NCBI RefSeq assembly: GCF_043099315.1 | Contig: NZ_CP170746.1 | Length of the DNA stretch: 64,000 nt | Source of the DNA: Chlorogloeopsis fritschii | GTDB taxonomy: Bacteria > Cyanobacteriota > Cyanobacteriia > Cyanobacteriales > Nostocaceae | Direction: 5' to 3' (one strand) | Shown here: positions 61,015-64,000 of the stretch, piece after piece | Numbering within the stretch: position 1 is the stretch's first letter | How the letters are laid out: every line of letters starts with the position of its first letter | Notes under the pieces: generated by a model | Databases searched by the model: none | Told to the model about the DNA's origin: nothing | Seen by the model: the letters and a program-made list of their open reading frames with translations, nothing else | Translations under genes and position numbers: made by a program

Positions 61015-62112
61015 GCAGTGAACCGACCTTTGGTCAAAACATCATTTTTTTGAGGACACTTGCGTGCAGAGAGAAGTCAGAGCGCCGACTTTTGGCGATT
61101 TGAACTTCAAAGGTTTCTCCGCCCTTGCAAAATGTCTGTTGTTGAATCTGGTTCTTGGTTGAGTACCCTCACAAACCACAGACACTAGTGGTAAACGAAC
61201 TTCCCAACAAGTAGGGCGCTACACGTTCATCTCAGAGTATTACTTCGTTCAAGTCCCTTGTTTATGCTAATCGGAAAAAGCGTGCCTGATGCCGATTTTA
61301 CCCTACAAAGTTAAGTACGCAACGGGTTTTTGAGAGACTATGTTTGGATTATTCTCGGTGGAACTGCCCAAACATATTGTGTAGGATAAAGCGCAGGTGT
61401 TCGATTGCCTAATTGCAAGGTACTTTACGCCATGAGACTCTGATTTTTAACTAGGAGAAACTGCCGACAAACCTAAAGGCTACATATGTAGAATTGGTAA
61501 CAATCAGGTCAGCAGCTTAATCAGCTGTGAGGACGAACCATTACTTCATTATTGTAGATTTAGTAAGTACTTCCAGAAAAGATTTCTGAATGTTTTATTG
61601 GGTAAATAGTATAGCATTACTAGTAATAATACGTAGACTGCTTGGAAAGTAGCCAAAAATTTACTTAAAAATCACGATGCTACAATCCGCATACGGAAGT
61701 AACAAACAGCATCATGTAGCAGAATTTATGAAAGTAGAGATGGAGACGGTTGCTGGTAGAAAGTCAAAAAATCAACAACAACTTATACCTATACAAGCAA
61801 GTCATCTCAACTTTGGTTAACTAATTTTAAGTTTGAAGTTGAATTAACCAAAGATGCCCCACACCGTTAAGCACAGATGCAGAAGCATTTTCCCGCAAGG
61901 TTAGTCTTTAATGAGAGAAAATTAATAGTTAGTTCAAAGTTCTTTAAATTAAGTATGACTAATTTACCCTAAGTGGTAGAGCAATCCAAAACTCTTAAAA
62001 AGAGAAAGGGGAAAATGGGAGAACAGAAGCTTCAGGGGCAAGAACGTCAAGCACGATTCTCCGTGTCTTTGTATCCTCTTGACCCGATACCCTTCATGTA
62101 GCATACGATAGA
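61015..62112. other. 1.1-kb spacer, possible long leader of the Zam-like gene
   Basis: No gene is visible on either strand. The part next to the Zam-like gene (61015-61560) is less AT-rich than other spacers and carries none of the dispersed repeats. It includes a small stem AGCAGCT/AGCTG near 61511-61530. It may be a long 5' leader or hold an unrecognised RNA. I looked for tmRNA, SRP RNA, RNase P RNA and tRNA signatures and saw none. Confidence 0.4.
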
Positions 62113-62124
62113 TTGGTGGCAGTT

Positions 62125-63060
62125 ATGATGTTGGCTGAGTTTCAGAGCTTTTATCCTACGGGTTGTTTAGTGTCCGAACTAGTGCAAATTTATCACGGAA
62201 AATATATCGTTCGTGCCAGCGTACAAATTGACGGCGTGACTCGTGCGACTGGTATGGCGGCGGCAGAGACTGTAGAGGCAGCAGAAGATCAAGCAAGAAA
62301 TAGAGCTTTGATGGTTTTGGGAGTAACAAGTCAATCACAACCATCAACAGCTATTACCTCTGAGGCGATCGCCCAGGTAGAGTCTAAACTGGATTTACCC
62401 ACAATAGACGAATTTCATCGTGAATCGGCCCATACTCCCACACCTAACCATGTTTCGCAAGCAGAAGCCGTTGCGCCTGTCACAGAACATCCTGTTTCTG
62501 TAGGGGAAATTGAGGCATACAATCACCAGGATTTTGAGCCAAGCTTTGCTGTAACTAGCAAAGAAGAACCCCAGTTAGAAATTCCACTAGAAACAGGAGC
62601 GATCGCCTCCGGCGGGTACAGCATGGCTAGAAAAATTGAAGATTTTTCTAGCGTCAGCGAAGCTGACGCAGATGTTGCACAGCAACAATCTGCCATCCCC
62701 GCTCACACCATCGTGCCTCCCAAAGAACTTGAAGCTCAACAGTTCCCAGAAATTGGTTCTAGTAATGTCACCCCATTTCCACAACGTAGTTATAACAATC
62801 CAAAGGAGAATATAGATACTCAACCAGCGACGACTACAAAGAAAAAGAAGAAAAGCGAACCTGTGGATCAGTCAGATGAAATTGCCAGAATTGGTGTAGA
62901 AATGCAGCGCTTAGGCTGGACAACTGAACAGGGAAGAGATTATTTGATTAAAACCTACGGTAAGCGATCGCGTCATCTACTCGATCCAGAAGAATTACGC
63001 CATTTTCTCAAATATTTAGAATCCCAACCTACACCTTTAGATCCGTTAGCAGGGTTTTGA
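62125..63060 (+). CDS. Conserved cyanobacterial protein with possible ssDNA-annealing-like N-terminus
   Basis: A 311-residue protein; ATG 62125 is preferred to TTG 62113. The N-terminal 65 residues (YHGKYIVRASVQIDGVTRAT then ETVEAAEDQARNRALMVLG) recall the end of Rad52/ERF-type annealing domains or a dsRNA-binding-like fold; this is an impression. A long disordered, acidic linker follows (about 70-245, including a KKKKK patch). The compact C-terminal domain (EIARIGVEMQRLGWTTEQGR then YLIKTYGKRSRHLLDPEELR) is helical and looks conserved. No catalytic motif is seen. A role in DNA handling is inference. Confidence 0.6.
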   Translation: MMLAEFQSFYPTGCLVSELVQIYHGKYIVRASVQIDGVTRATGMAAAETVEAAEDQARNRALMVLGVTSQSQPSTAITSEAIAQVESKLDLPTIDEFHRESAHTPTPNHVSQAEAVAPVTEHPVSVGEIEAYNHQDFEPSFAVTSKEEPQLEIPLETGAIASGGYSMARKIEDFSSVSEADADVAQQQSAIPAHTIVPPKELEAQQFPEIGSSNVTPFPQRSYNNPKENIDTQPATTTKKKKKSEPVDQSDEIARIGVEMQRLGWTTEQGRDYLIKTYGKRSRHLLDPEELRHFLKYLESQPTPLDPLAGF

Positions 63061-63106
63061 GTTGAGAGTCAATTGTCATTAGTCATTAATCATTAATCAT
63101 TGGTAG

Positions 63107-63168
63107 GGGCGGGTTTATCTTAGATAGATATTTCGTCATCCTAGAAAGATTGTCGTTAAAACCCGCAC
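63107..63168. repeat. 60-bp hairpin element, copy 7
   Basis: GGGCGGGTTT and AAACCCGCAC enclose a centre containing ATATTTCGTCAT, shared with the copy at 19.4 kb. It is followed directly by a GC-rich island. Confidence 0.75.
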
Positions 63169-63300
63169 GGCAGTCGCACTCGACGCGCTTAAACCGACGC
63201 CAGGTGCTACAACGGGGGACTCGGGGTCCCCACGGAGTGGGGATTGGGGGAGAACCCCCAAGGGCGCACTGGCTCCGCAAGGGCGCGCTGCCTCCCGTAC
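63169..63300. repeat. GC-rich repeat island
   Basis: The words GGCAGTCGCACTCGACGCG and TTAAACCGACGCCAGGTGC match the start of the island at 58186. It also contains CCACGGAGTGGGGATTGGGG-type inverted words. No gene is supported. Confidence 0.75.
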
Positions 63301-63744
63301 AGTAGTTAGTAGTTTATTCCCTCACTCCCCTATCCCTTGTCCCCTTCCCTACTCCCTCCCTACACGGGAGTTGGAGATTGGTTGCAGATGGTTGCATATA
63401 ACTAACAATAATTAACAAACAAGGAAATATTTGATTAAAGCCAAAGACAGCGATCCCGCAAAAAACGGTAATCAACGCTATAGATTCTATGGATAGGTAT
63501 GATATATAATTCAGTAAAACTAATATAAAAACCCTTCGGCTTCATAGTCTCCTCAGGGCGGTGATATCTATAAAAATAAGCATAGTTCTTTTGCTAGTGA
63601 TTCACCGAAAAATAACAGCTGGAATTTTAAATACATAGAAATTCCAGCCAACAGCAAAATAATGTTCAAAGGCATTTTGAAAGGTTATTACTCAATAATC
63701 AACAGTCAATTGGAATGATTGGCTATTGACTACTGAGATATTAG
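63301..63744. other. Spacer downstream of clpP
   Basis: It contains CCCTACTCCCTCCCTA-like short repeats at its left end and an AT-rich remainder. GGAATTTTAAATACATAGAAA with AAATTCC forms a weak inverted pair near 63622-63650. I see no gene or clear terminator. Confidence 0.35.
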
Positions 63745-64000
63745 CTAAACAACTGCCATCGGACGGCTACCAGCAGCGTGACGGTCAATCACTTGGTCAA
63801 TTAAGCCATATTCCCTGGCTTCCTCTGGTGACATAAAGAAGTCTCGTTCAGTGTCTTCAGCAATTTTTTCCAAGGGCTGACCAGTATGTTCGGCTAAATA
63901 ATCATTTAGCCGCCGCTTGTGATAAAGAATCTCACGAGCTTGAATTTCAATATCAGTTGCTTGTCCCCTGGCACCGCCCAAAGGTTGGTGAATCATCATC
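63745..64000 (-). CDS. clpP: ATP-dependent Clp protease proteolytic subunit, C-terminal part
   Basis: The frame runs off the right edge of the window; 85 codons of the 3' end are visible. It is a ClpP serine peptidase that forms the tetradecameric chamber working with ClpC or ClpX. The active-site histidine is in MIHQPLGGARGQATDIEIQA. The catalytic Asp lies in EDTERDFFMSPEEAREYGLI, and the C-terminus ends DRHAAGSRPMAVV. The serine lies outside the window. Cyanobacteria have several clpP genes and which one this is cannot be told. Confidence 0.92.
   Translation of the reverse strand, partial: MMIHQPLGGARGQATDIEIQAREILYHKRRLNDYLAEHTGQPLEKIAEDTERDFFMSPEEAREYGLIDQVIDRHAAGSRPMAVV

Noticed and set aside
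61400..61430. GTTCGATTGCC resembling a tRNA T-loop
   Set aside because: No acceptor stem, anticodon arm or D-arm can be built around it.

Overview
The window is from a filamentous, heterocyst-forming cyanobacterium (order Nostocales). Visible reasons are: a form IB Rubisco operon in the order rbcL-rbcX-rbcS; frequent copies of the cyanobacterial octamer GCGATCGC; heptameric short tandem repeats typical of Nostocales spacers; a gene resembling the heterocyst-frequency factor PatD; and many families known mainly from cyanobacteria. Genus cannot be fixed from the sequence alone.

Layout. 1-6.2 kb: 3' end of dnaN, a converging large photoreceptor histidine kinase (knotless phytochrome module plus two cyanobacteriochrome-type GAF domains), an ArsA/Get3-type ATPase and a DUF2358 gene. 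6.2-12.3 kb: a palindrome and short-repeat spacer, an RDD membrane protein, rpmG-rpsR-RNase II, a GC-rich repeat island, and an unusual ABC-ABC-GNAT fusion. 12.3-19.4 kb: DUF5132, SRPBCC, a PatD-like gene, bifunctional relA/spoT, and a small operon with an Lgt-like enzyme and a short ABC permease. 19.4-23.2 kb: a second glucose-6-phosphate dehydrogenase with a frameshifted C-terminus, then a duplicated MazEF-like toxin-antitoxin segment in which the second copy lost its toxin and a PIN gene lost its start. 23.2-36.6 kb: mixed housekeeping and envelope genes (glycosyltransferase, FAD-disulfide oxidoreductase, L,D-transpeptidase, Gfo/Idh oxidoreductase, animal-type transketolase, orphan potC). 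36.9-41.3 kb: a Ser/Thr kinase with a formylglycine-generating-enzyme-like tail, then the Rubisco operon on the minus strand.

42-50 kb is the accessory part: two loci of a 42-nt minisatellite, a HicAB toxin-antitoxin pair, gene remnants cut by palindromic repeats, a seven-bladed propeller protein, panB, a stand-alone TnpB element, and Uma2 and Rpn-type nuclease-fold proteins with repetitive tails. 50-64 kb returns to core genes (argB, aroK, ubiX, a Zam/RNase R-like protein with a degraded active site, 5'-truncated clpP) with a STAND NTPase and several conserved unknowns.

The most interesting points are the multi-chromophore photoreceptor, the two minisatellite loci sharing the same right flank, at least eight copies of a ~60-bp hairpin element, a TA segment that was duplicated and then broken, and single-base frameshifts next to homopolymers that could be real or could be sequence errors. 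No tRNA, rRNA or CRISPR array was seen.
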